A stretch of DNA of 64,000 nt from Pleodorina starrii (taxonomy: Eukaryota; Chlorophyta; Chlorophyceae; Chlamydomonadales; Volvocaceae), in assembly GCA_030267565.1 (NCBI GenBank), contig BRXU01000013.1, positions 1,590,001-1,654,000 on the forward strand. Reading direction: 5' to 3'. The notes beneath the pieces were generated by a model that worked only from the letters and a program-made list of their open reading frames with translations, did not search any database and was not told where the DNA came from. The translations under genes and the position numbers were made by a program. Below are positions 38,336 through 57,700 of the stretch, piece after piece (the first letter of the stretch is position 1; every line of letters begins with the position of its first letter).

Positions 38336-41300
38336 GCCACAGCCGTCTCCCGCACTCGCACACCGTCCGTGCCACACCAGCCTTTCTTTCGCGAGCGAGC
38401 GAGCGTGCCACTGCTGCACCCACCATCTCCCTCCTCCCAGCCCACACCCGCACACCAGTCAGGCACAAGCGCAGCGGGCTCGATGACCCGTCGCGGCGGG
38501 GTCAGTTTCCCGCCCGCTCTGAACCGCGGTTTTGTGGGGGTGGGGGTTGACAATTCGGTGGCGGGGGTCGAGCACCGGACAGCTTCATGTGGGTCGGGAG
38601 ATATAGCCGGCACGGTTGCATCGGTTGACGCACGTGTTTTTAATGCGCGCGCATTTTGAGTGTGCTGGAGGAATGAGGACGCGGGATTGACATGTGCACA
38701 GTGCGTGAGTGTGACGGGGGCGCTGCCCGCCGCTGCACTGAGCGGCGAGATCTATCTACTATCTATCTCTGTGCCTCTGTGCGTGCGTGTGCTTATGGAT
38801 GTGTGTATTGTTTCTTTCTGGCCTGACACTGGCCTGGGGAGACGCCGCTGATGACCGTCAAAACAGGACGCTCTCGACCTCCACATCGGCCTGTGAATGC
38901 GAATGTGAGTGTGTGTGTGTGTTTTGGCGGAGCGGATAATTGGCTATCTGGCTCGATATCTTCAAATCCAAAGTCACGTGAGGGAGCTGACCTGGCGACA
39001 TTGCCCGGTGCTCTCTGCACGTTTGGGCTCTGCGGCTGCAAGAGAGCAGAGAGACCCGCGGGTCACAGCGGCGTAGCTCTTGGGGCCGCGGGTCGTGAGG
39101 CGAGTGTGATGCTGCGCGGCGCGACGCGCGACGCGCAGCGGCTGCTTCTGCTGCTTGGTTGCAACTCCGATATTGGTTAAAAGGTGCGTGGGGGCCGGTA
39201 TTCGGTAGACGTGTGGGCACGGCTGTCGTCGTGAAGCACATGCGGCTGGGGCCGGTTGTGTCTGGGATGTGGGCCCTGCCCGCGCAGCCGGAGGCGTCCG
39301 AAGGTGGTGTCGTGCGGGCGACTTTTGAGCAGCGCATGAATAAAATGAGGAAAGGCCCGCGCGACGCTGGGCGCCTCTTTCGTGGATTTCGTGGATGCGA
39401 GGGGGGGGGGTATGGCGGCACGGCGGGCTGATCTGTCACTGCGAAGGGGCGTTGTACGACACGATTGCCTCTGCGATTTTGTACGAGCGCGTGCGCGCGC
39501 GTGAGAAGGGGAGAGGGCTGCGATTTGGTGCCTGTTTAGTTGTATGGGTGTGGGTCACAACGGGGCTTGGGTTTGGTTTGTGGTGGTGCGGATGCGGGTG
39601 TCCTAAAGTCCTGCAGCGGAGGGAGGCGCGCGTTTCGTGAGCGGCGCAGGGTTTGTTCCGTGAGGCTTGCGCGAGTCGCGCGTATCCCAAAATGCACTTT
39701 CGACCAAAAATCTAAAATATTTGCCTCGGGGAGTCCATTCATGGAGATTTCGCTGATGTAGGTTTGGGAAGCGGGTTTGACCGATTTGATAAACTAGCTC
39801 AATGAATCGGGGGCGGTTAAAAGGCAATAAAGGAAGGACATTCTCCTAAAGTTGTAGTAACTATGCCGATTCACGGCACGAGAGCGGAACCCCGGGGGTG
39901 CATGCTTCTCAACGGTGATCAGCGGGGTGGTGGGCGTGCGTGCGTGGGCATTGTCCTTCCGCCCTTGCGCTGCTTTATACGGTGTCGTACACTGCTTCAT
40001 GAAGGGGGCAGACCCGAGTTGTGAGGGGGCGGAAAGGACCTCTCCTTTGCTTTAGACCCCTAAACCCGGCGTCGGGGGGTGCTCTGCGCATCCGCTTGTT
40101 CGCTGGAAACCAAGGCTGGCGGTGGTCAGACAGCAACGGCGTGCGCTGCGTGCCACTGACCGTGTTCCGCGCCCCTGCACTCGTCCTCCTGGGCGGGGGA
40201 GCGAGGCGGAAGCGCAGTGCCGTGCTGTACTGAGCTGATTGGAGGGGCGGCGGGGAAGAAGGCTTCTCCCTGTTTGCGTGCACTTGCATGTGAGTGTGCA
40301 TGTGCGCGTGTGCACGTCGGTTGTGGCGTGGCGGCGACGGGGCATTCTCTTGCCGCTCCCGCGCCGCCGGATGCCCGTGGGGGGGGGCTTTGCGGTCGCG
40401 CGCTCGCTCGCGCTCTCCAGCGCATTGGCCCGCCTGAATGCGCTGGTATCGCCTCCCTTCCCTCGGTGGGGCCGCGCCGGAAAGAAGCAGGTGTGGTGTG
40501 GTGGTGGGTTTTCGTTGATCATGTCTTTTGTTAGAGTTTGGAGCTCGCCTGCAATATCCGTACTGGCTAGGCTGAGCACTGCGGGCCTGGCAGGTCTTGG
40601 CAGTTACTGTTGCACACTTGTACGGCTGTAGCTTTGGGCGACCGGTGCGCGCAACACGACGTGCTGGGAAGCGGACGGGCAAAGAGATGTCGAGTCGAGC
40701 GCGCGGTCATTAGGGGTGGCCAGCGCCTCCCAAACCCAGCTGACATTGTTGTGGTTTCCGGAACCGATACAGCACTGCTGGTGCTGGTGCGCATTCGTTT
40801 CCGTATTGTGTTTGGTGTTTGGGGTTTTAGGGTTTTATCGCAAATGCGACCGGCTTGTAGGTGTTGTGGTGGTGGTGGTGGTGGTGGCGGTGGTGGCGGC
40901 GTATATGGCGATTCGCGAATAATGTGCTGCGGTGCACCGGCGGCAGTTGGAATGTACGACAAAGTTAGCAAGGAGATGGCGGGGGAGGGGGGAGGGCGCA
41001 GCGGAGGAGAGGCGCGAAGCGGGTACAGCAGTGGTAGGGGAGGCGGGGTAGAGGGTGAAACTCAGCCCATGGCAGTTCGCATCGCTGGATGGTTTGGTTT
41101 CGGTGCCGCCTCATTCAGCGTGGCGAGCGCGCGCTAACGACGATGGAGCAGCGGGGAGGGGGCGGCTTCGAAGGCCCCGCATAGCTGGCGTCGCGTGCAT
41201 CGGGGGTTTAAGACGGTAGATTCGGCGGATATCTGGATCTTGTCTCACGCTACGGTAGTGCTTTCGGACTCCGCCGTCAGTACGGCCTTGTAAGATTGCG

Positions 41301-41573
41301 ACAATACCGGTAGTACGGAAGCCCGCCCGCCCGTACGGATTCAACGGGGCCCCGCCCTTTTTCTCGGCTTCAAGGAAGCCGACACCAACACCCCTTTTGT
41401 CCTTCAGCTTGCTCCTTCTGTTCAGCCAATAAAAAACGGCTGGGCGCCTGCCGGGTGGGGGTTTGGGCAAGCATCACGGGACCATGTTGGGCCAACAACG
41501 GCTCTGGGAGGCTCTGGGAAGGTTTCGATGCGGGGTAACACGATCTGCACAGTTTACGCCCGTAGACCTACTA

Positions 41574-41587
41574 AGTGCGATCGCACT
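41574..41587. repeat. 14-bp perfect palindrome AGTGCGATCGCACT
   Basis: The palindrome is centred on GCGATCGC and flanked by CTACTA on the left and AAGTAG on the right, so a direct CTAAGT-type word also brackets it. Function unknown. Confidence 0.6.
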
Positions 41588-42709
41588 AAGTAGCTGTTAT
41601 CCAGCTCCTCTGTAATTAATTAGACCTGCATGACTGCTCACGAACCGCCGCACGAGCTCAGAATCTGTTGACCCGCTCAAGCGTCGGTCCGAGCCGGTGC
41701 CGTCGGTTTGGGGATCAAAGTGTTTTGGAGACTCACAATGGTATTGTATTTCTGGATGCGATCGCCGATCTGGGTCGCTGGAGGGGGGGCGGCGCGGGCG
41801 AGCGGTGGCATGCGGCCAGTGCTTGCCCGCCTCAGACCTTCCACTGCAACATCGTGCCGAGCGGCATACCGTTTTCCGCTGCCTTTCCCGGAGAAGAGCA
41901 GAAGATCGAACTACATTCGGTCCAAGACGCGTGAAGCGCATATCCGTAGGGCATCTCGTCCTTCTCCCCCAACCAGACAAACCAAAGCATCCCAGCGCAT
42001 GTCGTCACCACGGGTGGGGCTTACCGGTATCCAACCCAACAACTCAACCCAATCAACTCGACCAACCCCTCGGCCCGCTCCCCGCCGTCCTGCTCTTGAT
42101 GACGACGACTCGTCGACTCGTTCACGGATAAATGCAGCTCCCGTAGATTGCACAGCTCGTTCATTGACCCGCGAGCAGCCCCATTGTGCGCCGGGTGCCA
42201 TCCGGAGGGCGTGCGTGCGTGCGTGCGTACATACGTGCGCCAGGGCCACCACCCCGGTCGCCAGGCTTCCCCAGACCCATCACGGCCCCAGCCGCTCTCC
42301 CCCATGGCCTCATCCAGGCAGCAGGGCTGCCCTTTAGGTGTGTGCCTGCCGCAGCCGCAAGGCCTTCCCATGCGCCCAACCACCCGTTTCCAACCAACCA
42401 ACGAACCAACCGCCGCCTCTCCCGGACGTGCAGCATATGGCCTTTAGTTATACGTCTACGCCCTTCGCCCATCTAACTTAACTACTCCTAACGGTTGTAA
42501 GCCTTCGGGCGCGCTGGCCGCTCTGCGGCAACTCGCCAGTCCTCAACGCCATCACCAGCCCCACCCGCCACCGCCAGCCCCAATGCTCCCCTTTTTCCGC
42601 CCCCTCCCCCTCCCCATCTCCCTCTCCCTCCTCCCCTTCCGCGCTTGCTCTGCGCTGCTGCCCCGCTCCTGCTCTGCTGCTCTGCTCCTCCCCGAGTGCT
42701 CAGTGCCGC

Positions 42710-47656
<4,947 letters not shown>

Positions 47657-48460
47657 GCTATTGCCTGTAAGTGACGCGATTATGCCCTGTAAAAGCAGGC
47701 GGTGCAACACTCCCGTTGGAGGATTGATCGCGGGTGTACAAATTGGAGAAAGCTCTGCACGCACTTGTCGGAGTGCAAGGAAAACTTTGCTTGTAAGGCT
47801 CTGCGTTCTGCCAACTACACCGCTAGTGGACGTTAATGTTGTACAACCGCCACTAACGAACTTGTTCGCCCGACATTTGCGTTCAATTGAAGTCCTTAAC
47901 ACCATTCCACGTTATTCAACTGCGGTATCCTACGTCGAACACTAAAATACGATGGCCATGGCCGCTGTCATAGCGTCACACTTTTCCGGGTCCACTCTTC
48001 CGTGCTCATGCGAAATGCGTAGATAGGCTGGGCAACCCTTTCGGACTATACAGTTCGCAACGAGGATGTTAAATGGAAATTTTTGGTTTTGCGGCTTGGC
48101 GCACTACCCTGTGGACACTTCGCGGATTTCCTGGCGGGTAGGCAAGGATTTGTTAGAAGTCGTGCTCTAGCGATTGACTGTTGTGGTGCTTATGAAAACA
48201 AACCACCTGCCTGTCGGGGTGTGCCCGGTGAAAGCGCTCGGACTGAATAGAGCTACAGTCACGTCGGGGGCACGCAGCAAGGGGCAAGGAGTATTAACAG
48301 AAAACTGCCATAAAAATTATGGAACTATATGGAGATTCATTGAACAGCTTGTATGCTGTATCATAGTGCATCCATAAAGTCGGCGTTCCCACCCTCACGG
48401 TGCTACCTGTCCGACTGACTGACATCCCGAGCTCCCGACTGACCACGTTTGCAGCTTCCC
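47657..48460. promoter_or_regulatory. Divergent upstream interval, NFS1 / potassium channel
   Basis: Eight hundred base pairs separate the NFS1 ATG (minus) from the tentative channel ATG (plus). Composition is clearly more AT-rich than the exons, especially 47860-48380. Part of it may be 5' UTR or an undetected first exon of the channel. No individual element is assigned. Confidence 0.4.
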
Positions 48461-51400
48461 ATGCTGACAGCCACCACCACACACCCCACCCCACTCCCCG
48501 CGTCCCCTCAGGAATGGTACCAATACAAATTCAATAAATCCAAGCTGCGGACAGCTTTGGAGGTGCGCCTCCCCGCGCGACGCACACGCCCACACCGCGC
48601 CATCGTCCTGCCCCTTTGGACCACCTGTCCCTCTCCCGCCCATCCCTCCCCCACCAGGCCATGAACACCCTCATGTCCGTCATATCAGTTTCCGTATATG
48701 TGTACGACACGTACGTCTCCATCGATGAGTTGGCACGTGTCATGTACCTGGTCTGCTCCATCACCTTCTCCGTGGAGTACGTGGCGAAGCTGTTGGCAGC
48801 GGATGACGTACTGTCGTACCTTTTCTGGGACTGGTCTCTGGTCGACATGGCAACCATCGTGTACGGCATCGCGTACTTTGTTGATCTGGGTCTGGGCACC
48901 GATCTGGGTTTCATCCGGCTGCTCAGGATCATCCAGGTGCGGATGCGGGTGCGGGTGCGGGTGCGGCGGGGGAGGTAGGAGAGGGCGTGCGCGGGAGGGC
49001 CGCAGGGCCCTCGGGGCGCTCAGGGCCCTTCAGGCCCCGGCTGCTGCGGCCCTCCTGTGGCAAGGCCACTCAGAATCATCCGGCCAGTGTGGGGTGGCCT
49101 CGCGTCCTCCGTGATCCTCCCGAAGGCTGGAACAGAAACAACCGGGGCGCCGGGGTGCCATCCCGTGGCGCGGTCCTTTCTTTGCTCTGTGCGCTGTGCT
49201 GTAATTGTACGGCATATCCTGGCCTCGTAGAATCCCCGCACCCCGGGCCGGCCCCTCTCCCAGGCCCGCGATGGCGATGCGTCCTGACTCGCAGCCCAAA
49301 CGTCCGGCTTCCCCTCCCCACCCCGCAGGTGGTGCGGCTGTGCAAGTCCGTCACGTTCATCGTACTGCAGTACACTCGCCGTACATCGCAGCCGATGCAG
49401 CTGGAGTACGTGCGGCGCAGCGCCGACCTGGCCGTTACGCTGGTGGCGGTGGTCTTCATCTCGGCCTGCGTCTTCTACGAACTCGAGGTGGTACGTGCAC
49501 TGTGGCTGGGCGGTACGAGTTCGCAAATGCGCCTGCGAGATCCCTAGTATGTAGTAGTATCCCCAGAATCGCCACAGTGTGGATTGGCTTCTGCGTCTTT
49601 CCGAGTGGCCGCCCCCTCCGTCTCCGCTGCGGTATCTTCTTTTTACCCCTCCGAAACCCAGCAATCCATATGGGTCATAGCGACTTGCGGCGCCGCGCCC
49701 TCCCCCGTCCCCCTCCTCGCCTCTCTCCGCTTCACCCTCAGGTCCAGGAGGACCTCTATCTGCACAACGCCATCTACTGGGCCTGCGTCACCATCTCCAC
49801 AATAGGATACGGAGACTACGCGCCGGAAACCGTCACGGGGCAGCTGTGAGTGGGGTGGGGGCGGGGGCGGGGGTGGGCCTCGGGATGGAGCTTTCGCGGG
49901 TTGACCCACTCCACTCCACCCCACGGAATCGTTTTCCTTACCCCTCCCCTGCCCACAGTCCCAGGCCGGGATGGGCTATGCCGCCAATGGACCGTCAGCC
50001 CGAGCCCCAACCGCCGCCGCCGCCGCCGCCACAGGCTCTTTCCGCTCATCATCATAATCGTGATCTTGATCCTGCCGCGCAAGATCTCCCACCTGTTCGA
50101 GGTGATGCAGGTGCGTGGGGAACACGCGTGCGTAACACACGTGGGAACGGTTTCGGAGGCGCGGTAGGGGGGTCAGCTGGGCGCGGGAAAGTCGGGTGCC
50201 ATACACGCTGCGCCGTCCGGCGCGGCGTAAGGAAGGAAGGCGGGGGCCAGCTCTCTCGGCGGCAGCCGGCGTGCTTAGGCACGGCAACGTCGCAGCACCG
50301 AAAGCGAGAAGGCGCGCCAGCGCCAGCGCAGGACGTCTTGCCCATTTTCCTGCCCGACCGGGCCGCCCGCTGTCGGCCTGATTCGGACCCGTCCTCCCGT
50401 CCGTGCTCCCCTCCTCCTTTGCCTAATCGGACGGTGCTGCTTCGCCCTCCCGTCCTCCCCTGGCCGCAACCACCCAGAACTTCAGTCGTTTCATCCGCCG
50501 TTCGCACCGCTCCCACCGCTTCGGCAAGCACGTGGTGCTGACGGGGCACGTCACCTCGCTGTCCGCCCAGACCTTCATAAGCGAGTTCTACCACCAGGGC
50601 AGGGGATACCAGGTGAGCGGGCGACCCGACCCACGGGTCGGTGGGTCAAATCATTTTCTTCCAAGAGGCGAGCCAACGGGACGGGATGACAAAGGGGCCG
50701 CCAGCCACGGGGGCAGTCGAGTACGGTAAACACAACAGCGCGACCCAACCAAAACCCACGCAAAACCAATCCTTCAAAACCCTAAAATCCTAAAACCCGA
50801 CCAATACCCTCCTAACACTTACCAACGCCCTCTGGGCCGGGGGATCAGGACATGGACGTGGTGCTTCTGTGCCCCTCCGATCCCGACCCGCCGCTCGTCA
50901 TCACAATGAACAACCCGCGCTGGGAGGACCGGGTCAAGTACCTCAACGGCTCGCCCTACCAAGCAGAGGTGGGTGGTGAAGCTCCTGCGTGCGTGCATGG
51001 CTGCGTGCTTGGGGCAGGGACCCCGCGGGCCCTTCTTGCCGCAGGAACGTAGGCGACCGAGAACCCATAAATGCCCCCCGCCGCTCCCCGCCTCGCGCCC
51101 AACAACCCAGGACCTTGCCCGCGCCGACACCGGCCGCGCACTTGCCGTGTTCGTGTTGGCTGACAAGTACTCGGCCGACCCGGCGGCGGAGGACAGCCGC
51201 ACGTTGCTGGCGGTGCTGGCGGTGGCGCAGTTCCTGCGGCAGTTCGCAGCGCCCGAGGACCTGCCGCCGCCGCGGGTGGTCAGCTGGAGCGCTACCAGCT
51301 GGAAGGGGAGGTACTGCCAGGTGGGTGTTGGGGGGGGTTAGGGGGTGATATGCTCCTTTATATAAAAATGAGTCAAGGAGCCAGGTAGTGCATATGCGTG

Positions 51401-51674
51401 TTGGGGGGGGGTATCAACGTATAGGCCGGAGCCCGTGAACGGCAAAGTGAGGGGCGGGCGGGGTGTCGGTGGGTCGGCGGGTCGGTGGTGGGGTCGATGG
51501 GTGGGTGTGTGGGTGGGTGTTCTTGGAAGCCCGCACAGGAAGCCCGTGCTGGCACATCGTCGTGTGTCTGTCTGTGCGGAGGCTTGCGGCCCGTGCTGGT
51601 TCGCCTGCTCCGCTTGCCCTCTCGCCTGCCTGTCCCGTCTGACCACCCGACCGCCCGCCCGCCTTGATTGCGCG

Positions 51675-51737
<63 letters not shown>

Positions 51738-54700
51738 ATCGCCCCCGCCCCCTGCTGTGTCCCGGCAGTCCTCCGAGTCCAGCCACCCGCACATCATCGC
51801 CCAGTTCCTGCTGAACGAGACACTGGATCACGCCATTGCGCTGCTGCGCTCGGGCGCGAAGCACCCGCCGGAGATGGGACTCATACCGCTGGACGTCAGC
51901 CCCTTTCCCATGTGGGTCGGGGCTGGGGGGCAAGAGAGTTGGGGGCAAGAGAGTTGGGGGCGAGAGAGTTGGGGGCGAGAGAGTCGGGGGCGAGAGAGTT
52001 GGGGGCGAGAGCAAGCGAGCGAGTGGGCGGGTGGCTGGGAACCGTCGCGTCATGTGCGGTCAACTCGTCTCAAGTCATGTCATGTCATGTCTTCACATCT
52101 CATCTGTGATGACCAGGCGTCAGGCGGGGGGCCGCCGCCCTCATCGCCGCCTGTTTGCCACCGCCATTGCCGCCACTGCCGCCGACGCCGCCTGCCGTGA
52201 CCCTCACATGCCCCTTTCCCACCTCCTCCGTGGCTGTGGCTGTGCCTGCGGCCGTGTCGGTGTGTCCGTCTGCTTGCTGTGCCGCAGCTGCGTGGGCAGT
52301 CTGCGCGCCTCCCTGCTGGGCGCTGCGCTGCACACCCCCGGCCTCATCTCTCTGGTGACCAATCTGTGCATCAGCAGCTCACTGGGGAGGCGGAGGACGC
52401 TGATGGGCCACACAGAGGACGCGTCCATGGTGGGTGGATGGCTGGGTGGCTGGGTGGATGGGTGGGTGGGTGGGTGGATGGGTGGGTGGGTGGGTGGATG
52501 GGTGGGTGGGTGGATGGGTGGGTGGGTGGGTGGATGGGTGCGCCGCGAGCAGCGAGCCGTGGGCTGCGGAATAAAGGCTTGAGCAAGCCGCGAGCAAGTG
52601 GGGCGCCCCCCGGCGGGCCTTCGTGCTCCTCCTGGCCCTCCTCGCACGCCCACACAGTCATCTTGTGACCAGGTGGGGCCCGGGACCACCACCACCACCA
52701 CCACCACCACCACCACCACCACCATCACCAGCACTCCGCCAACGACCGACCAACCAACCCCTGCGCCGAGCCCCCTTCTCCCCGAGCTCCTCGCACCGAA
52801 TCCCGGCTCCAGAACCACGCACTCGACCCCTGCTCCTTCGCTGCGGGCTTTTCTTTCTTGGCTGGGCCCCTGCTCCCCCGCATGTCCCCTCGCTCAGCTG
52901 AGCAACTGCGGCTGGCTGTCCGAGTACCTGCGGGGGGCCAGCGTGGAGATCTACGACGTCGCCTTTCCCGAGGTAGGCGGGCCGGAGGGGGCTTGGCGCG
53001 TTGACCCTTGATCGAAAAGGCAGGCCGGAGAGGGAACCGACGCAGCGCCCTCGCTTTTGCCGCCCTTGGGTTTTGTCCCACCTCTGCTCTCCGCGATCCG
53101 CGGTCCGGCCCGTCCGGCCCGTCCGCAGCCCTTCTGGGGCCTCACCTTCAAGCAGGCGGCCCTCAAGCTGTGGCACGAGGAGGAGGTCATTCTCATCGGC
53201 GTGCGGCAGGCAAACCACCGCGACGCGGAGCAGAGGTACGTGGTGCGATGCGGTGTGGTGGGGTGCGGTGTGGTGCGGTGTGGCCTGCTCGGCATCCGCG
53301 GATCGGTCAGCGTGCCGCGGTGGCGTTCCGCGGTGGGTTTTGGGAGCGCAGAGCGCACCGCAGGACCGCACGAGGTGCCGGGGGCGGGGGCATCGGCTCT
53401 CGGCCCTCTCAGAAGCGCCCCTCTCACGTTTGGGACGTTGCCCGCTCCTCCCGTGACGGAGAAGAGACGGAGAGGGAGTCACAACTCCAGCCGCTGCCCT
53501 TACGACACACACACACGTACGCACGCACGCACACACACAAACTCCTTCATCATCCGCTGTTCGCTAAGCCACCAAGCCAAAAGCGCGGTTCTTTTCCTAA
53601 CAACGTGCCCCATATCGCAGCTTTGATGTCAAGTTGGCGCCCATGGGCGGCTGGGCGGCGGCGGCCGCGGGCAGTGGCTCTCGGGGGGCCACCGACGGTC
53701 AGCAGCTGTTGATTGATGGCAGCACACAGGGCTACATTCTGAGTGTGGACGCACTGGTGCTAGGCAGCGCTCCCCGCAGCCTCGTGAATGTGAGTGGCCG
53801 ACAACTCCCGTGAATGTGAGTGGCCGACAACTCCCGTGAGTTCCGGATCCCGTCGGAACTTGCTGCACCTCGGCTGCGCAGTTTTTGTACACATGTGTGC
53901 ATGTGCGTGCCCAACCTCCCCTGCTTCCATTCCTGGCTGTTCCTCATCCACTCCCTCTGCTGGCCCCGCCTTCTCTGACGAAGGTCGTTACCTTTCCCAC
54001 CCCGGCCTTACCCACAGCCCTTGGAGGCACAGGACAAGGACGCGGCCATGCGGCTGAGCATGCTGTACCTGCGACACCAGCAACACCAGCAGCAGCAGCC
54101 GCAGCAGCAGCAACAAGGGCAGCAGCCGGGCGCCCGGCCGGCTCACTGGACAGAGGATCCAATCGCCGCCGCTGCCACCGCATGCACCCTGGACAGCGCA
54201 AACGGTGACGGGTGGGTGGGCGGCCCGCGGTCGCTTACTCCCGGGTGATTTCCCGGTCATGTGTAGGAAAGGTGGCCCACGGGCTGGCGCGCTCGGTGTG
54301 GGGTGTGCGCGATGTCGTTCCGTCGTCGGCACTGGGGGGCAAGCGCGCAACACCGGGGGGATATGAGCGACCAGCAACCGCGACACGGGGGCCCCTGCTC
54401 CACTTCCCGCGCTTCTGGTGCCTTTGGTTGCTGCATGTAGTACATGTTTGGCATTCCACCCCATACAACCGCCCTCCGGATTTTCTCTGATTCGATCCCG
54501 TTCACGGGCTCCGGCCTAAACGTGGATAACCCTCCGTAGTGAGCTGCTGGCGGGCGACGGCCGCACCCTCGGGACGTCCACCGCCTACTGCACGCCCCTC
54601 CGGACGCCCCTGGGATCCCTCAACGATCTCACCGAAGGCGGCCCCGCCGTCGCCGTCGCCGGGGGTCCCTTTGGCGCGGCAACTGTCTCCGCCATCGCCG

Positions 54701-57700
54701 CCGCAGCCACGACCGCAGACGACGTTGGCGGCGACGGCAGCGGCGGCGGCGGCGATGGCGCCGCTTCGCTCGTCACGCCGGCCCCGTCCGGCACCGCCAG
54801 TGTCAGCGCCATTGCGGACGCGCCGACGGTCCAAGTGGCGGTCTACTCGGCGCGGCAGCAGGCGCAAAGTATGTGGCTGACGTGAGTAGCGGGGTACGTG
54901 GATGGTGGGGTTTTTCGATCGGCTTGCTAGGAGAGTCCCGGGCGGGCTGGTAAGAGGACCGGTAAGCGGTAACCAAACGAAAAGACGGCCAGCGGACGAA
55001 TGATGACCCCTCTCCTCTCCTCTCTTCCGTCGCTGCGGTTTCTTGCTTTACGGTATTAATGACCCCTCCGTTCGCCGGACCGCAGCGCCTCCGGTCACGC
55101 CACATGGCTGGCCCGCCAGTCAATGCTGGTGGCGAAGATGCTCTCCGGACGGTACCCGGCTCCGGAGAACGGCAGCGCCCACAGCGTCGAGGCTGCCATC
55201 GGAAGCGGCGGCAGCGCCGCCGCCTCTCCGGAGCCCCACGCCACGCTGCGCCGCAGCTTTCCCGCCGACGCGCGCCAGCGGTCCACGCTCTCTCGGAGGG
55301 TGTCGTTCAGGGACGTCGCCGCCGCCGACGGCCCCGGCTTGAGCGCCGGCGGCGGCGGCTGCGGCGGCGGCGGCCTCGGCGTGGCCACCAGCACCCGGCG
55401 GCAGCAGGGCATGAAGGCAGCGACGCGGCTGCCAGACCTCCACGCGCTAGCCGCCGTCAGCAGTTTCAGCTACCGGCGAGCGACGGAGCGACGGGCGACG
55501 CGGCAGGCGACGGCGCGGCGTGGTGATGGGCCAACACCGGCGTCGGCGTCGGAATCGGCATCAGCATCGGGCTCGGGCTCGGGTTCAGGCTCGGCGAGCT
55601 ATGACTCGGCGGATTCAGACCCGGGGAAGCGAGGCGGTGGCGGTTCGGAGGGCGAGGGGCCGCCGCGGGTGCAGCGGCAGGCGTCGTGGCGGCGGCAAAG
55701 GCGGTGGCGGCCGACGCGGGAAGGTAGGGGGAGGGGGGCCGCCGTGCGGCGGCGCGGTTGGAGGAGCCGGAGATGAGCGGGGCAGTGGTTACCGCGCCTG
55801 CGCGCCTGCCCAGCCCTTGCGTGCAACGTACAGCTGATGGGTCAGCCTGCTAGCTTCAGCCATGGCTGTGAGCTCCATCCGTGCCTGCATGCTTCCTGTT
55901 TTCTCCCTACTCCGCCTTGGACCAAGTCGCTCCCGCGGCCTGCCATCACGGCCCCCACCTCCCGGCCGCCCGCCCGCTCTCCCGACGTGCCTCGGCCGCT
56001 GCTGCCATTCCCTTCCCCAGGAGAGCCGGATCCGCCACCGCAGCCGCCACCGCAGCCGCCGCCACCATCGCCGCCGCCGCTGCAGCAGCAACAGCGAACC
56101 CCGGAGTGTCGGCGACCTCGCGTCGTGGACACCTTCGCGGGCGGCCCTCCTCTGGACTCGCCGGTGCTCGTCATGGGCAGCAGCTGCTTCGTGCAGCTGG
56201 TGGGGGTGGTGGGGGCCATCCGCTCGGCGCCGCCCGTGGGCTTCGCGCGGAGCTTCCGCACTCGCACGATTGTCATCCTGGATGACGGCACCGAGGAAAA
56301 GGTGGGTCGTGGCGTGTGGGGAAGGGGAGAAGGGGGAGGGGGTATGTGAGCCGATGCAGCGCTGGTGAGAAAATGCAAGTGAAGTTCTGTGCAGGGAAGT
56401 TGGCTGTTGGCTGTATGTGTTGGTGAATGGGTGGGTGGATGGCGGTTACGTGGCGTAGGAAGGGTGGCGTGCAGGGCGGGCCGGGCCGGGCCGGGCCGTT
56501 TTCTATTACCCCCCTGGGATTGAGTCGGGCTCCGCCCCGCTCCGGCCCCACCCCTCCATACCAGTGCCACACAACACGTGTGCAGGCGCGACCTCACACG
56601 ACCTGCTGCCGCCGCTTGCCACGCCTCCTGCCCAGGCGGCCCTCAGCGACAACCAGCTGGCGGCGCTGGGGTCCCTCCCGGGAGCCATTCCCGACCGGAT
56701 CTTCATGCTGAGGGCCAACCCCCTGGATGCAGCGGACCTGGAGAAGCTCAACCTCAAACCACACGGCTCGGTGGGTGGACGGGGGCGGGTGGACACAAGT
56801 AGATGGGTGGGTGGGTGGGCGTGGGTGGATGGCAGGGTTGCTGGGTTGTATCTCTTGAGTGTATCGCTCTACGAAGATACACGCCCGAGTCCACGCTAAG
56901 GTTCCGGCTGGGTATCACGCATCAGCTCGCCTGCTTTCCGTAACCCTCTCTGTGCCCCTCCGTACGTGCTCCTCCGCACCCCTCACCGTGCGCTGACTGA
57001 CTGGCAGGTGGCGGCGCTGCTGGTCCCCAGCCGAAAGCTGTTTACGGAGGAGGCGGTGGCGGGCTCCGCACCAGCACTGGCGGATGGGCAGATGCTGGTG
57101 GCGGCGGCGGCGCTGCGGCGGTACTGCCAGGAGGTCCGTGTGGGGGCTTCATACCGGCCTGTGCCCGCGGGTACCGCGCGGTATCACGTCTGCAAACCTT
57201 GCTCGGTGCCCGGGCCACCCGTGCATCTCCACGCCGTCGTGTATGTACCGGTCGTCCGTTGGGGCCATTAATTAGCGTTTCGTTTCATCTTCGTCGCTGC
57301 ACTACACTGTGCATTCTTGTCCAGCTACCGCAGACCCGCATGTCAGCAGCCCTTCAAGGCATGTTATTTTTAGATTGAAGCACCACCGTGCCGCAAACCC
57401 CCTCCCTCGGCCCCCTCCCGTGCTCGCTGCCCCTCCCTGCGTCACCAGATGGACTGTGAGCTTCGAGTGGTGGCGGAGGTATTGGCCCTGCTCAACTGCT
57501 CGTACGCGCTGCCGCTGTGCCTGGCAGAGGGACCCTACCACCACCATCACCGCCACCGGCACAGCCACCACTCGTCAAACAAGTTGGAGAGGGTGCGGCT
57601 TCCTTGTTGTGGTTCTTGCATGTTTGTGTTGTTGTAGTGGTTTTGGTCCTGTGTTTTGCTGCAATCGTCACGGTTCAGATATTGTTCCATGGTGGGGTAC

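Larger units (their letters stand above)
35989..42709. other. 6.7 kb region with no confidently recognised gene
   Basis: It lies between the 3' ends of the aminotransferase (plus) and NFS1 (minus). TGTAA on the plus strand at about 37013 could terminate a plus-strand transcript. One candidate gene is listed separately at 37528-38335. Other frames (for example 37045-37437 plus, 41111-41470 minus, 41668-41934 plus) lack recognisable domains, repeats or supporting splice structure. Simple sequence includes GGGC/GAGC runs (36195-36235) and short GTGT/GTGG tracts. No transposase, reverse transcriptase or tRNA was recognised. Confidence 0.45.

Noticed and set aside
37957..38613. Minus-strand Ser/Pro-rich ORF overlapping the weak plus-strand candidate
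   Set aside because: Its start is a non-ATG codon and no exon partners were found; the plus-strand model has an ATG and one phase-matched junction, though the choice is not secure.
41111..41470. Minus-strand ORF with FYWLNRRSKLKDKRG
   Set aside because: No ATG start, no recognised family and no supporting splice partners; kept out of the feature list.
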